DNA from: JANRKF01 sp964519595
Lineage (GTDB): Bacteria > Pseudomonadota > Alphaproteobacteria > Rickettsiales > SXRF01
Assembly: GCA_964519595.1 (NCBI GenBank)
Contig: CAZFJN010000010.1
Span: 1-44,088, forward strand
Direction of reading: 5' to 3'
Length of the DNA: 44,088 nt
Below are positions 34,219 to 41,924 of this stretch, piece after piece (the stretch's first letter is position 1; every line of letters starts with the position of its first letter). A program made the translations under genes and the position numbers. The notes below the pieces were generated by a model. It was not told the origin of the DNA. It saw only the letters and a program-made list of their open reading frames with translations, and made no database searches.

Positions 34219-35265
34219 ATGTTCTCTCATTTCTTCCGCATGATGTCATCAGACATGGCAATTGATCTTGGCACTGCCAATACTTTGGTTTATGTCAAGG
34301 GGCGTGGTATTGTGCTTAATGAACCATCAGTAGTGGCGCGTAAGGATAATCGCGGCCGCATGGAGCCTTTTGCTTTTGGCAATGAGGCGAAGCTGATGCT
34401 TGGTCGCACGCCGGCCAAGGTAGAGGCGATTCGTCCACTGAAAGATGGCGTGATCGCTGATTTTCAATCCGCCGAGCAGATGATTGAATATTTCATTCGC
34501 AAGGTTCACAATTCCAACAGCTTTATCAAACCGCGGCCGCTGATTATTATCTGTGTGCCAAGCGGTTCAACTCCGGTTGAGCGCCGCGCCATTCAGGAAG
34601 CGGCGGAAAATGCCGGAGCGCGTGAGGTCTATTTGATTGAAGAGCCAATGGCCGCGGCAATTGGCGCCGGATTGCCGGTAACAGAACCAACCGGCTCGAT
34701 GATTGTTGATATTGGCGGTGGAACAACGGAAGTGGCCGTTCTTTCTTTAGGCGGCATAGTTTATGCGCGTTCAGTCCGCGTTGGCGGTGATAAAATGGAT
34801 GAGGCGATCATTTCTTATATTCGCCGTCATGGCAATCTTTTAATTGGCGAAACCACCGCCGAACGTATCAAAAAAGAAATTGGCGCGGCTTGCGCTCCGG
34901 AGCGCGGCGAAGGGCGGATGGTGGAAATAAAAGGCCGCGATTTAATGAATGGCGTGCCAAAGGAAATAACCTTGTCGGAATATCAGATCGCTGAAAGTCT
35001 GGTTGAGCCGGTTGGACAAATTATTGAGGCGGTGAAAGTTGCTCTGGAATGCACGCCGCCGGAATTATCGTCAGATATAGTTGATAAAGGAATTGTTCTC
35101 TCCGGCGGTGGCGGCATGTTAAAAGGGCTTGATGCGGTACTTTCCGGCGCGACATCATTGCCGGTATTTGTTGCCGAAGAACCTCTGAACTGTGTTGCCA
35201 AAGGCTCTGGCCTGGTGCTGGAAAATCCTGATCTGCTGAAACATGTATTATTCAGGCAGGATTAA
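34219..35265 (+). CDS. mreB: Actin-like rod shape protein MreB
   Basis: MreB forms membrane-bound filaments that guide lateral wall synthesis. The 348-aa protein has the actin-fold motifs: phosphate-1 DLGTANTLVYVKGRGIVLNEPSVVA, phosphate-2 MIVDIGGGTTEVAVLSLGG, and adenosine loop IVLSGGGGMLKGLD. The predicted start adds a few hydrophobic residues (MFSHFFRMM), like the membrane-binding N-terminus of many MreBs. It is transcribed away from mreC, whereas mreBCD are usually one operon. Its end overlaps the convergent smr gene by 14 bp. Confidence 0.97.
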   Translation: MFSHFFRMMSSDMAIDLGTANTLVYVKGRGIVLNEPSVVARKDNRGRMEPFAFGNEAKLMLGRTPAKVEAIRPLKDGVIADFQSAEQMIEYFIRKVHNSNSFIKPRPLIIICVPSGSTPVERRAIQEAAENAGAREVYLIEEPMAAAIGAGLPVTEPTGSMIVDIGGGTTEVAVLSLGGIVYARSVRVGGDKMDEAIISYIRRHGNLLIGETTAERIKKEIGAACAPERGEGRMVEIKGRDLMNGVPKEITLSEYQIAESLVEPVGQIIEAVKVALECTPPELSSDIVDKGIVLSGGGGMLKGLDAVLSGATSLPVFVAEEPLNCVAKGSGLVLENPDLLKHVLFRQD

Positions 35266-35716
35266 AATAACGTAATTTAATGCACAAAGCTCCTGCTCCG
35301 CCTTTTTGCGGCGGCGCTTGCGTTACGCTTTTGATGTTATTTTTAAGATCAGAAAGAGTAAGCCAGCGCGGAACTTCTTTTTGCAGCTCGCCTTTGCCTT
35401 GTTTGCCTTTGCCGGTTATGATTAACAAGGTGGCTTTATTTTTTTGCTCAAGATGCGCTGTAAGGAACGATTTGATCTGCCTGTATGCCGCGTCAAGAGT
35501 TAAGCCATGCAGATCGAGTTTGTTAGTTAGATTATTTTGCGAATTATTTTCCTGATAATCTGATGTTCGCCGTGGTTGCGAGAATTTTTTCTTATTTTTA
35601 TGATGAATTACAGTATTTACATTGCGGCGGCTGGATTTTAACAGCGGCCTTACATCATTAAACAGATTTCTAAGCAGAGTTTTTTCTTCTTCAGTTAGTT
35701 CACGATTTTTACTCAT
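35252..35716 (-). CDS. Smr domain protein
   Basis: The 154-aa protein has a basic, disordered N-terminal half and a C-terminal Smr domain. DLHGLTLDAAYRQIKSFL and the glycine loop ITGKGKQGKGEL are the two conserved blocks. Stand-alone Smr proteins have nuclease activity in several bacteria (ribosome rescue or DNA processing). Its location beside mltA and the Tim44-like gene is common in alphaproteobacteria. The start codon region is present three times in tandem. The 3' end overlaps mreB tail to tail. Confidence 0.9.
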   Translation of the reverse strand: MSKNRELTEEEKTLLRNLFNDVRPLLKSSRRNVNTVIHHKNKKKFSQPRRTSDYQENNSQNNLTNKLDLHGLTLDAAYRQIKSFLTAHLEQKNKATLLIITGKGKQGKGELQKEVPRWLTLSDLKNNIKSVTQAPPQKGGAGALCIKLRYFNPA

Positions 35717-35742
35717 GGTTTTTGCTCATGGTTTTTATTCAT
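35704..35742 (-). repeat. 13-bp tandem triplication over the smr start codon
   Basis: On the minus strand ATGAATAAAAACC, ATGAGCAAAAACC and ATGAGTAAAAATC follow each other with a 13-bp period (start codons ending at 35742, 35729 and 35716). The first makes MNKNHEQKP, whose TGA overlaps the real ATG. The second makes MSKNHE, whose TAA lies just inside the gene. Confidence 0.93.
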
Positions 35743-36905
35743 GGCAATATAGAATTCAATATTTCTGAAGTTTCATTATAAGCAAGCGCCTTCGGAATCA
35801 GCAGGAAATAACGGCCTCTCTGCTTCATGAATCCGGCCAGATATTCAGCCTCCTGACCATGGCCAAAAAATACATCACCACGCACTGGTTTTTTAATAGC
35901 GCCGCCAGTATCCTGAGCGATCATCAGGCGGTTGAAAGGCTTCGAAGGAGCGCCTGGCAATTGCGGCAAGCTTGTTTCAAGATAAAGCGGCAAGCCATAA
36001 GGTATATAACGATTATCAACAGCCAGCGACCGTTTTGGCGTAAGAGGTGCTGCGATAGAGCCTACTACTTCCAGCTTGTCCTGTTTTCTGAAAAAAACAT
36101 AAGAAGGATTATTCTGCATCATGCTGATCGCTTCTTGCGGATTATCGTAAAGCCATTGCCTTATGGTAAAAAAATTCACGCGGTCTTTAGCGATCAAACC
36201 TTGCTCGCCCATAAGCTTACCAAGAGTAACGTAGCTATGGCCGTTCTGCTCGGCATAAGCGGCGATAAATTCCTTGCCGTCTGGCAATCTTATTCTGCCG
36301 CTGCCTTGAATATGCATGAAGAACAACATCACCGGATCATCAGTCCAGACAATTTCAAGATTTTTTCCGGCTAAAGCGCCTTCATCTATTTCCTTGCGGC
36401 TATAATAAGGTTTTTTAAAATCAGCAGGAACGGCATAAACAGGATAGCGGTAATTGCCATGACGCTTCAGGCTGCCATAGAGCAGAGGTTCATAATAGCC
36501 GGTAAATAAGCCTTGCTCATTGCCGCGATTGCTGATGCGGTAAGGGGTGAAATGTTTTTCAAAAAAAGCACGCGCAGTTTGTGTTGAGGCGGCTTTATCA
36601 GCTTCTGAACAAAGATTTGTCCATATTGAGGCGGATATTTTAATATCGCTGCCGGTTGTTTCAGGGCGCGGTTTTAAAGCAAGCAAAGGGCAGGAGTTTC
36701 TGAAGCTCTGCAAAGCTTCCGAATGATTATCGAAAGGCCAGCCTGATAGTTCCAGAAAGCTTGCTTCCTGCGCCTCAAAACGGTCAGGAGGCGTAAAAAA
36801 AGCGCATGAAGAAAGCAGAAGCAGCGCCGCTACTAAAACAAAATTAATCATGTTCCTTAAATCAATATTCCTTAAATCAGGCTTTAAATCAGGCTTTGCA
36901 ATCAT
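35739..36905 (-). CDS. mltA: Membrane-bound lytic transglycosylase A
   Basis: MltA cleaves the glycan strand to 1,6-anhydro-muropeptides. The 388-aa protein carries a lipobox (LLSSC), so it is an outer-membrane lipoprotein. The core shows GLFTGYYEPLLYGS, GSGRIRLPDG, YAEQNGHSYVTLGKLM and the 3D domain with AVDNRYIPYGLPLYL and IAQDTGGAIKKPVRGDVFFGHG. The ATG at 36905 overlaps the previous stop as ATGA. An ATG at 36851 (MINFVLVAALLLLSSC) is preceded by AAGGA but would give a signal peptide without basic residues. The 18 extra codons come from 12-bp and 15-bp repeats. Confidence 0.93.
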   Translation of the reverse strand: MIAKPDLKPDLRNIDLRNMINFVLVAALLLLSSCAFFTPPDRFEAQEASFLELSGWPFDNHSEALQSFRNSCPLLALKPRPETTGSDIKISASIWTNLCSEADKAASTQTARAFFEKHFTPYRISNRGNEQGLFTGYYEPLLYGSLKRHGNYRYPVYAVPADFKKPYYSRKEIDEGALAGKNLEIVWTDDPVMLFFMHIQGSGRIRLPDGKEFIAAYAEQNGHSYVTLGKLMGEQGLIAKDRVNFFTIRQWLYDNPQEAISMMQNNPSYVFFRKQDKLEVVGSIAAPLTPKRSLAVDNRYIPYGLPLYLETSLPQLPGAPSKPFNRLMIAQDTGGAIKKPVRGDVFFGHGQEAEYLAGFMKQRGRYFLLIPKALAYNETSEILNSILP

Positions 36906-37597
36906 GTCTCAATAATTTTCCAATTAGGATTTTTGGAAGTAACATCGCGCTCAAATAACCATTCATCGTCCATAATAATCGTTTGACTAGGATCGCCGCT
37001 GACAATTCTACCGTCTGCGTCCTTGGTAAGGCTTACTTGTTCACTGTCGAATTTTACCGCTATCTGCGCTTTGTTTCCGGTTAAGCTAGCGCGTATAATA
37101 TCTTTCGGACGAACAGAAACCAGAGTAAGCTCGGTTTTTTCTGATTTAGCGGCGCGGCCTTCAATTTCCTGCACAAAAGTTTCAAAAACCGGCTTATCGA
37201 GCAACATTTCCAGAGTGTTTTTATCACCTTTGGCGAAGGCATCAAACACCATTTCATAAGCCATTTTTGCGCCGTTTAAGAAGCTGGTCGCGTTGAAATT
37301 AGCGTCAAGTTTCTTTATTGCAGCGATTGATTCGGCAACAGCCTGGTTATTAAGGCTTTCCATATAAGCATCAGGAGCTGCATCGCTCTTTGTTTTCTGG
37401 TTTTTTCCAGCGACATGAACTACTGATTCAACAGCAGATTCTCTCTCATTTTTATTTTTCTGCTCGCGCTTTTCGAGATTAAAAAACGGCGGCGGTTCGC
37501 CATCGCTTTTCTGTCCTAATATATTGCGAAGCCGTAGCAATACGAAAACCGCAATCAAAGCCAGAATTATAATATCAGAATAGGGAAATTCGCTCAT
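36902..37597 (-). CDS. Tim44-like domain protein
   Basis: The 231-aa protein starts with a membrane helix (YSDIIILALIAVFVLLRLRNILG), followed by a polar linker and a Tim44-like domain (SFLNGAKMAYEMVFDAFAKGDKNTLEMLLDKPVFETF...ASLTGNKAQIAVKFDSEQ). The alphaproteobacterial Tim44 homologue (TimA) is an inner-membrane protein thought to be related to mitochondrial import factor Tim44; its bacterial role is not fully settled. ATG 37597 is preferred over the in-frame GTG at 37606. The gene is divergent from secB and coupled to mltA, a conserved layout. Confidence 0.9.
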   Translation of the reverse strand: MSEFPYSDIIILALIAVFVLLRLRNILGQKSDGEPPPFFNLEKREQKNKNERESAVESVVHVAGKNQKTKSDAAPDAYMESLNNQAVAESIAAIKKLDANFNATSFLNGAKMAYEMVFDAFAKGDKNTLEMLLDKPVFETFVQEIEGRAAKSEKTELTLVSVRPKDIIRASLTGNKAQIAVKFDSEQVSLTKDADGRIVSGDPSQTIIMDDEWLFERDVTSKNPNWKIIET

Positions 37598-37794
37598 AAT
37601 CTTCACTTTCTGTTGGCCAAGTGTAATTTGTGTGATTTATTTAATGACCTTATTGTTATTTTTGTATATTGCTGTCTGCCTTAACACAACAAAATATCGC
37701 GAAAATATCGCGCACAACAAATATAGCAAAATATAGCAAAATAATAGAATATAGCAAAATATAGTCCAAAAATATAGTCCAAGGAGATGATAAG

Positions 37795-38265
37795 ATGAAA
37801 GATGATAAAACTAAGCCGGACAATGTCGAACAAGCGCCTTATATACAGATACGCGCACAATATGTTAAAGATCTTTCTTTTGAAAATCCCAATGCGCCGC
37901 AAAGTCTTTTTGCCGCTAATCAGCGTCCGGCCATAGATGTAAATGTTGATTTGAAAGCACAAAAACTTCAGGACGATGTTTACGAGGTGATTGTGCTGCT
38001 TTCCGCGCGCGCGCATAGCGAGAATAACACGCTATTTCTGGCAGAAGTGTCTTATGCCGGAGTATTTCAAATGACTAATATTGTGTCGGAAAATTTAGAA
38101 CAGATATTGCTGGTTGATGCCCCTTTCTTGCTGTTTCCTTATCTGCGCCGGATAATTTCCGATGTCACGCGTGATGGCGGATTTCCGCCTCTTATGCTTG
38201 AACCAATTGATTTTCATCAGCTATATCTCAATAACAAAGCGCGCGCTTCTACGCCGAGCGCATAA
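37795..38265 (+). CDS. secB: Protein-export chaperone SecB
   Basis: SecB keeps secretory precursors unfolded and hands them to SecA. The 156-aa protein shows the typical start IQIRAQYVKDLSFENPNAPQSL, then LAEVSYAGVFQM and the C-terminal VDAPFLLFPYLRRIISDVTRDGGFPPLMLEPIDF. A strong AAGGAGATGATAAG ribosome site precedes the ATG. The leader consists of short AATATAGC repeats (about 37725-37780). Confidence 0.97.
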   Translation: MKDDKTKPDNVEQAPYIQIRAQYVKDLSFENPNAPQSLFAANQRPAIDVNVDLKAQKLQDDVYEVIVLLSARAHSENNTLFLAEVSYAGVFQMTNIVSENLEQILLVDAPFLLFPYLRRIISDVTRDGGFPPLMLEPIDFHQLYLNNKARASTPSA

Positions 38266-38518
38266 TATTCTGTGTCTTTTTCGCATCAGTGCGGCAAATT
38301 AATGCATAAGTTTGTTGCTGATACTGGCAGTTGCAACAAAATAACTCAGGATAATATCTTGTATTATAATGATATATTAGTTTTTTCTATTAATATTGCC
38401 GCTAAGAAATTGGCGGTTGCCATTGGCGAGCTTTTGAATTAGCTTCGCAAATCAGAATGTTATACTCGTTCGCTTGGAAATCAACTGTTAAAAACCAACC
38501 AGTAAAAGGACAACTACC
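38266..38518. other. Spacer between secB and the OmpA-like gene
   Basis: A stem TTTGTTGC (38310-38317) with GCAACAAA (38332-38339) lies about 45 bp after secB but has no T-run. The remainder is AT-rich leader sequence for the outer-membrane protein gene, with TATACT at 38461-38466 as a possible -10 but no well-spaced -35. Confidence 0.4.
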
Positions 38519-39100
38519 ATGACTAAAATCTCCCAAATCACCCGGCTTGCCGTAATTGGCGCAATGCTTGCTCCGGCGGCGTTTGCAGGCCAGCCTCAGA
38601 ATGTTGTGCATAACGCGCACAAAAATATCGCGCGCAACAGCTTCAATAATTGCGTTGTTTCTAATGCTACTTCTGGTGTTGATGAATGCACCGGCCAGCT
38701 GGCAAAACCTGATCTGCGTAATCTTTCTAAAGAATGGCGCAATGTTTATTTCGATTTCAACAAATCTACTCTCAATGTGAAAGAAAAAGCCAAGCTTGAT
38801 CAGTTAAGCGCGGTTATCACTGCCTCTAAAGAAGTTGAAAGCATTGACCTTGCTGGTTATGCTGACGTTGTTGGCAATGAAGCTTATAATAAGCGCCTGT
38901 CTATGAAACGCGCTCAGAATGTTAAATCATATCTGGCTGCTAAGGGCTTAAAAACTCGTAAAGTGAAAATCGAAGCTCTTGGTGATTCTAAACCAGTAAC
39001 CAATTGCGGTTATGCTGATGGTCAGAAAGCAACTAAAGATCAAATTGCTTGCCTCGCTGAAGACCGTCGCGTTGAAATTCTGCTGAACTTCGTTAAGTAA
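38519..39100 (+). CDS. OmpA C-terminal-like domain envelope protein
   Basis: This 193-aa exported protein has a signal peptide of 23 residues (cleavage after AFA), a short linker with two cysteines, and an OmpA-like peptidoglycan-binding domain. The domain reads VYFDFNKSTLNVKEKAKLDQL, SIDLAGYADVVGNEAYNKRLSMKRAQNVKSYL and AEDRRVEILL. The Asp and Arg that bind diaminopimelate in the family are present (GYADVVG; LAEDRRVE). It lacks the beta-barrel of OmpA and has no lipobox, so it is probably a periplasmic wall-binding protein. A strong terminator follows. Confidence 0.88.
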   Translation: MTKISQITRLAVIGAMLAPAAFAGQPQNVVHNAHKNIARNSFNNCVVSNATSGVDECTGQLAKPDLRNLSKEWRNVYFDFNKSTLNVKEKAKLDQLSAVITASKEVESIDLAGYADVVGNEAYNKRLSMKRAQNVKSYLAAKGLKTRKVKIEALGDSKPVTNCGYADGQKATKDQIACLAEDRRVEILLNFVK

Positions 39101-39130
39101 GAAGTTTCGCAAATAGAAACGATAAATAAA

Positions 39131-39158
39131 AAGGCGTCCGGAAACGGACGCCTTTTTT
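39131..39158 (+). terminator. Intrinsic terminator of the OmpA-like gene
   Basis: AAGGCGTCCG-GAAA-CGGACGCCTT forms a perfect 10-bp GC-rich stem with a tetraloop, followed by a run of T. It lies 30 bp after the stop codon. Confidence 0.95.
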
Positions 39159-39212
39159 GTTGCAAAAATTCTGCCAAATACTGTACGGCAATTTACGCAA
39201 TACTACATTTAT

Positions 39213-39243
39213 CCATTTTGCGATCAATAATATCGCAAAATAT
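39213..39243. repeat. REP-like hairpin related to the 8133-8250 element
   Basis: ATTTTGCGAT (39215-39224) and ATCGCAAAAT (39232-39241) form a stem with the same core as the last stem of the 8133-8250 element, and a TACTATAG sequence follows. It lies between the terminator and the 3' end of sucD. Confidence 0.7.
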
Positions 39244-39270
39244 ACTATAGAATATTCTGGTAAATACGCT

Positions 39271-40155
39271 CTAAGCGGCTTTTTTCTTGAGTAATTCCGC
39301 CATAGTGCGGCCAAGGGCGGCTGGTGAATCAGAGACGGTAATTCCCGCTGATTTCATTGCTTCTATTTTGTCTTCCGCGCCGCCTTTGCCGCCGGAGACT
39401 ATCGCGCCGGCATGTCCCATTCGCCGTCCTGGAGGAGCAGTTCTTCCGGCGATAAAACCAACTACCGGCTTTTTGATTTTGCTGCTTTTTAAGAAAGCAG
39501 CGGCCTGCTCTTCAGCATCGCCGCCTATTTCGCCGATCATGACTATCGCTTGTGTTTCATCGTCTTTCAGGAATAAATCCAGCACATCAATAAAATTTGT
39601 GCCATTAACCGGATCGCCGCCAATTCCTACACATGTTGATTGTCCAAAACCTTCTGCGGAAGTTTGTGCAACCGCTTCATAAGTTAAAGTTCCGGAACGC
39701 GAAACAATGCCGATTTTGCCTTTTTTGTGAATATGTCCAGGCATAATGCCGATTTTGCATTCACCAGGAGTTATCACGCCCGGGCAGTTAGGGCCAACCA
39801 GACGAGTTTTACTGCCGGAAAGAGCGCGTTTTACTTTCACCATATCTAAAACCGGAATACCTTCCGTGATGCAGATAACCAGCTCCAGCTTAGCGTCTAT
39901 TGCTTCCAAAATCGCATCGGCGGCAAATTTCGGCGGCACATAAATAACGCTGGCATTTGCGCCGGTTTTTGCTCTTGCCTCTTCAACCGTGTCAAATACC
40001 GGCAGATTTATATGCGAAGTTCCGCCTTTTCCCGGCGTCACGCCGCCAACCATCTGCGTGCCATAAGCCACCGCCTGCTCGGAGTGATAAGTCCCCTCGC
40101 GTCCGGTAAAACCCTGACAAATTACTTTAGTGTTTTTATTTATTAGAATTGACAT
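39271..40155 (-). CDS. sucD: Succinyl-CoA synthetase alpha subunit
   Basis: SucD binds CoA and carries the phosphorylated histidine in the succinyl-CoA/succinate step of the TCA cycle. The 294-aa protein has the CoA-binding start VICQGFTGREGTYHSEQAVAYGTQMVGGVTPGKGG and the active His248 in RRMGHAGAIVSGGKG. It is the last gene of the minus-strand mdh-sucC-sucD cluster. In this genome it is separated from sucC by a 387-bp four-helix-bundle gene. Confidence 0.97.
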   Translation of the reverse strand: MSILINKNTKVICQGFTGREGTYHSEQAVAYGTQMVGGVTPGKGGTSHINLPVFDTVEEARAKTGANASVIYVPPKFAADAILEAIDAKLELVICITEGIPVLDMVKVKRALSGSKTRLVGPNCPGVITPGECKIGIMPGHIHKKGKIGIVSRSGTLTYEAVAQTSAEGFGQSTCVGIGGDPVNGTNFIDVLDLFLKDDETQAIVMIGEIGGDAEEQAAAFLKSSKIKKPVVGFIAGRTAPPGRRMGHAGAIVSGGKGGAEDKIEAMKSAGITVSDSPAALGRTMAELLKKKAA

Positions 40156-40190
40156 AGTAAAATCCTTATGATGTGAAGATGTGAAGATTT

Positions 40191-40207
40191 TATGATGTTA
40201 AGATATA
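40191..40207. repeat. Left arm of 17-bp inverted repeat around the four-helix-bundle gene
   Basis: TATGATGTTAAGATATA is the exact reverse complement of 40632-40648. Just outside it (40170-40188) lies GATGTGAAGATGTGAAG, which can pair instead with the ACATCTTCACATC word on the other side (about 40614-40630). Confidence 0.93.
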
Positions 40208-40209
40208 TT

Positions 40210-40596
40210 TCATGCCTTTTCACGAAATTTTACCAACATTCCAATGATTACTTCAGATTCCCGAGTAATTTTTTCAAATAGAGTTTTGGTAATGTAACCC
40301 AAATCATACGCGTACATTATCCATAATTGTGTTTCTTCTGCAGAACCAATAGCAATAGTCAAATAACGTTTAAATTCCTGCTTCGATTGACTTTGCCTTG
40401 AAAAACCTTCAACAATATTGGCGCACACAGATTTGCTGGATCGGCGTAATTGATTGGCAAGTACTTTTTGCTCTATGGCAGGAAATTTTAGGCTAAGTTT
40501 ATGCAAATACAATGACCATTGGTAAGCGCGCTTAAAGACATCAAGGTCTTTTGCATTTCGTATTATCCTCTCATTTACTGCAACAATCTCTGCCAT
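40210..40596 (-). CDS. Four-helix-bundle protein (23S rRNA intervening-sequence type)
   Basis: This 128-aa, helix-rich protein matches the 23S rRNA-IVP/four helix bundle family: NAKDLDVFKRAYQWSLYLHKLSLKFP, QLRRSSKSVCANIVEGFSRQSQSKQEFKRYLTIAIGSAEETQLWIMYAYDLGYI. The family is named for ORFs in intervening sequences of 23S rRNA genes and also includes Avd-like accessory proteins; its biochemical role is mostly unknown. Here it lies between sucC and sucD in the same orientation, bracketed by a 17-bp inverted repeat. The ATG at 40596 is preceded by AGGA supplied by the flanking AACATCCT repeats (minus strand). Confidence 0.9.
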   Translation of the reverse strand: MAEIVAVNERIIRNAKDLDVFKRAYQWSLYLHKLSLKFPAIEQKVLANQLRRSSKSVCANIVEGFSRQSQSKQEFKRYLTIAIGSAEETQLWIMYAYDLGYITKTLFEKITRESEVIIGMLVKFREKA

Positions 40597-40599
40597 CAC

Positions 40600-40648
40600 A
40601 ACATCCTAACATCCTAACATCTTCACATCTGTATATCTTAACATCATA
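40600..40648. repeat. Right arm of the inverted repeat plus AACATCCT tandem units
   Basis: AACATCCT-type units (period 9) occupy 40605-40630 and run into TATATCTTAACATCATA at 40632-40648, the exact reverse complement of 40191-40207. The arm ends two bases before the sucC stop codon. Confidence 0.9.
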
Positions 40649-40649
40649 C

Positions 40650-41822
40650 TCAGGCAGCTTTTCTCTTCACCGCCGAGGTTATTTTTTCCGCTGCGTCGGC
40701 TAGGTTATCGGCCGGAGTTATTGCCAGGCCGCTGGAAGCGAGCATTTTTTTGCCGAGTTCGACATTAGTTCCTTCCAGGCGCACTACCAGAGGAATATTG
40801 AGATTGACTTCTTTGGCTGCCGAAATAATGCCTTCAGCGATAATATCGCAGCGCATGATACCGCCGAATATATTCACCAGAATACCGCAGACATTAGGAT
40901 CAGAAAGGATCAGCTTAAACGCCTCGCCGACTTTTTCCTTGGTTGCGCCGCCGCCGACATCAAGGAAATTGGCCGGAGCTGAGCCGTAGAGCTGAATTAT
41001 GTCCATAGTGGCCATCGCAAGGCCAGCGCCATTGACCATACAGCCGATATTGCCATCCATTTTCACATAGGAAAGGCCGAATTTAGCGGCTTTCTGCTCC
41101 AGCGGATCTTCTTCTTCCGGATCACGCAGCGTTATGATGTCCGGATGACGAAACAGCGCGTTTTCATCAAAATTAAATTTTGCATCAAGCGCCACCAGCT
41201 CGCCGCTCTCAGTAATTACCAGCGGATTTATTTCCACTTGTGAAGCGTCAGTATCTATAAAGCAGGCGTAAATCGCATTGATAAACTGCTCAAATTTTCC
41301 ATGCAATTCCTTAGGAATTTTAAGGCCAAATGCCAATTTACGCGCATGAAAAGCCTGAATTCCCGCTGCCGGATCAACCGCCAGCTTGACAATTTTTTCC
41401 GGATGCGAATGCGCGACTTCCTCAATATCCATTCCGCCTTCAGTTGAGGCAATAAAAGTGACTCGTGAGGTTGCACGGTCAATCACCAGACTTAAATATA
41501 ATTCCTTGCTGATTGCCGTGCCTTCTTCAACATAGACGCGGCGAACCAAGCGGCCTTCCGGCCCGGTTTGATGTGTAACCAGCGTTACGCCGAGCATATT
41601 GCGCGACAGAGTTTCAACTTCCTCAAGGCTTTTCGCCAGCTTTACGCCACCGGCTTTGCCACGTCCGCCGGCATGAATCTGCGCTTTAACAACCCACAGC
41701 TTGCCGCCTAAATTCTGCGCGCCAGCTACCGCCTCTTTCGGAGAATAAGCGACATGTCCACGCGGAACTGGGACTTTATATTTAGCGAGAACTTGTTTCG
41801 CCTGATATTCATGTATGTTCAT
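40650..41822 (-). CDS. sucC: Succinyl-CoA synthetase beta subunit
   Basis: SucC is the ATP-grasp nucleotide-binding subunit. The 390-aa protein has the standard start MNIHEYQAKQVLAKYKVPVPRG, then VVKAQIHAGGRGKAGGVKLAKS, EINPLVITESGELVALDAKFNFD, NGAGLAMATMDIIQLYGSAPANFLDVGGGA and NIFGGIMRCDIIAEGI. The ATG at 41822 is complete and lies two bases from the 100-N gap, so the sequence between mdh and sucC is lost. It is followed by the inserted four-helix-bundle gene instead of directly by sucD. Confidence 0.97.
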   Translation of the reverse strand: MNIHEYQAKQVLAKYKVPVPRGHVAYSPKEAVAGAQNLGGKLWVVKAQIHAGGRGKAGGVKLAKSLEEVETLSRNMLGVTLVTHQTGPEGRLVRRVYVEEGTAISKELYLSLVIDRATSRVTFIASTEGGMDIEEVAHSHPEKIVKLAVDPAAGIQAFHARKLAFGLKIPKELHGKFEQFINAIYACFIDTDASQVEINPLVITESGELVALDAKFNFDENALFRHPDIITLRDPEEEDPLEQKAAKFGLSYVKMDGNIGCMVNGAGLAMATMDIIQLYGSAPANFLDVGGGATKEKVGEAFKLILSDPNVCGILVNIFGGIMRCDIIAEGIISAAKEVNLNIPLVVRLEGTNVELGKKMLASSGLAITPADNLADAAEKITSAVKRKAA

Positions 41823-41824
41823 AA

Positions 41825-41924
41825 NNNNNNNNNNNNNNNNNNNNNNNNNNNNNNNNNNNNNNNNNNNNNNNNNNNNNNNNNNNNNNNNNNNNNNNNNNNN
41901 NNNNNNNNNNNNNNNNNNNNNNNN
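41825..41924. other. Assembly gap (100 N) between mdh and sucC
   Basis: Exactly 100 unknown bases, probably a scaffold spacer. The gap hides the last residues and stop of mdh and the mdh-sucC spacer. Because the N run keeps frame, mdh and sucC appear fused in a naive translation; they are two genes. Confidence 0.98.

Noticed and set aside
38310..38339. Stem TTTGTTGC/GCAACAAA as the secB terminator
   Set aside because: A long 14-base loop and no following T-run; kept only as a remark.
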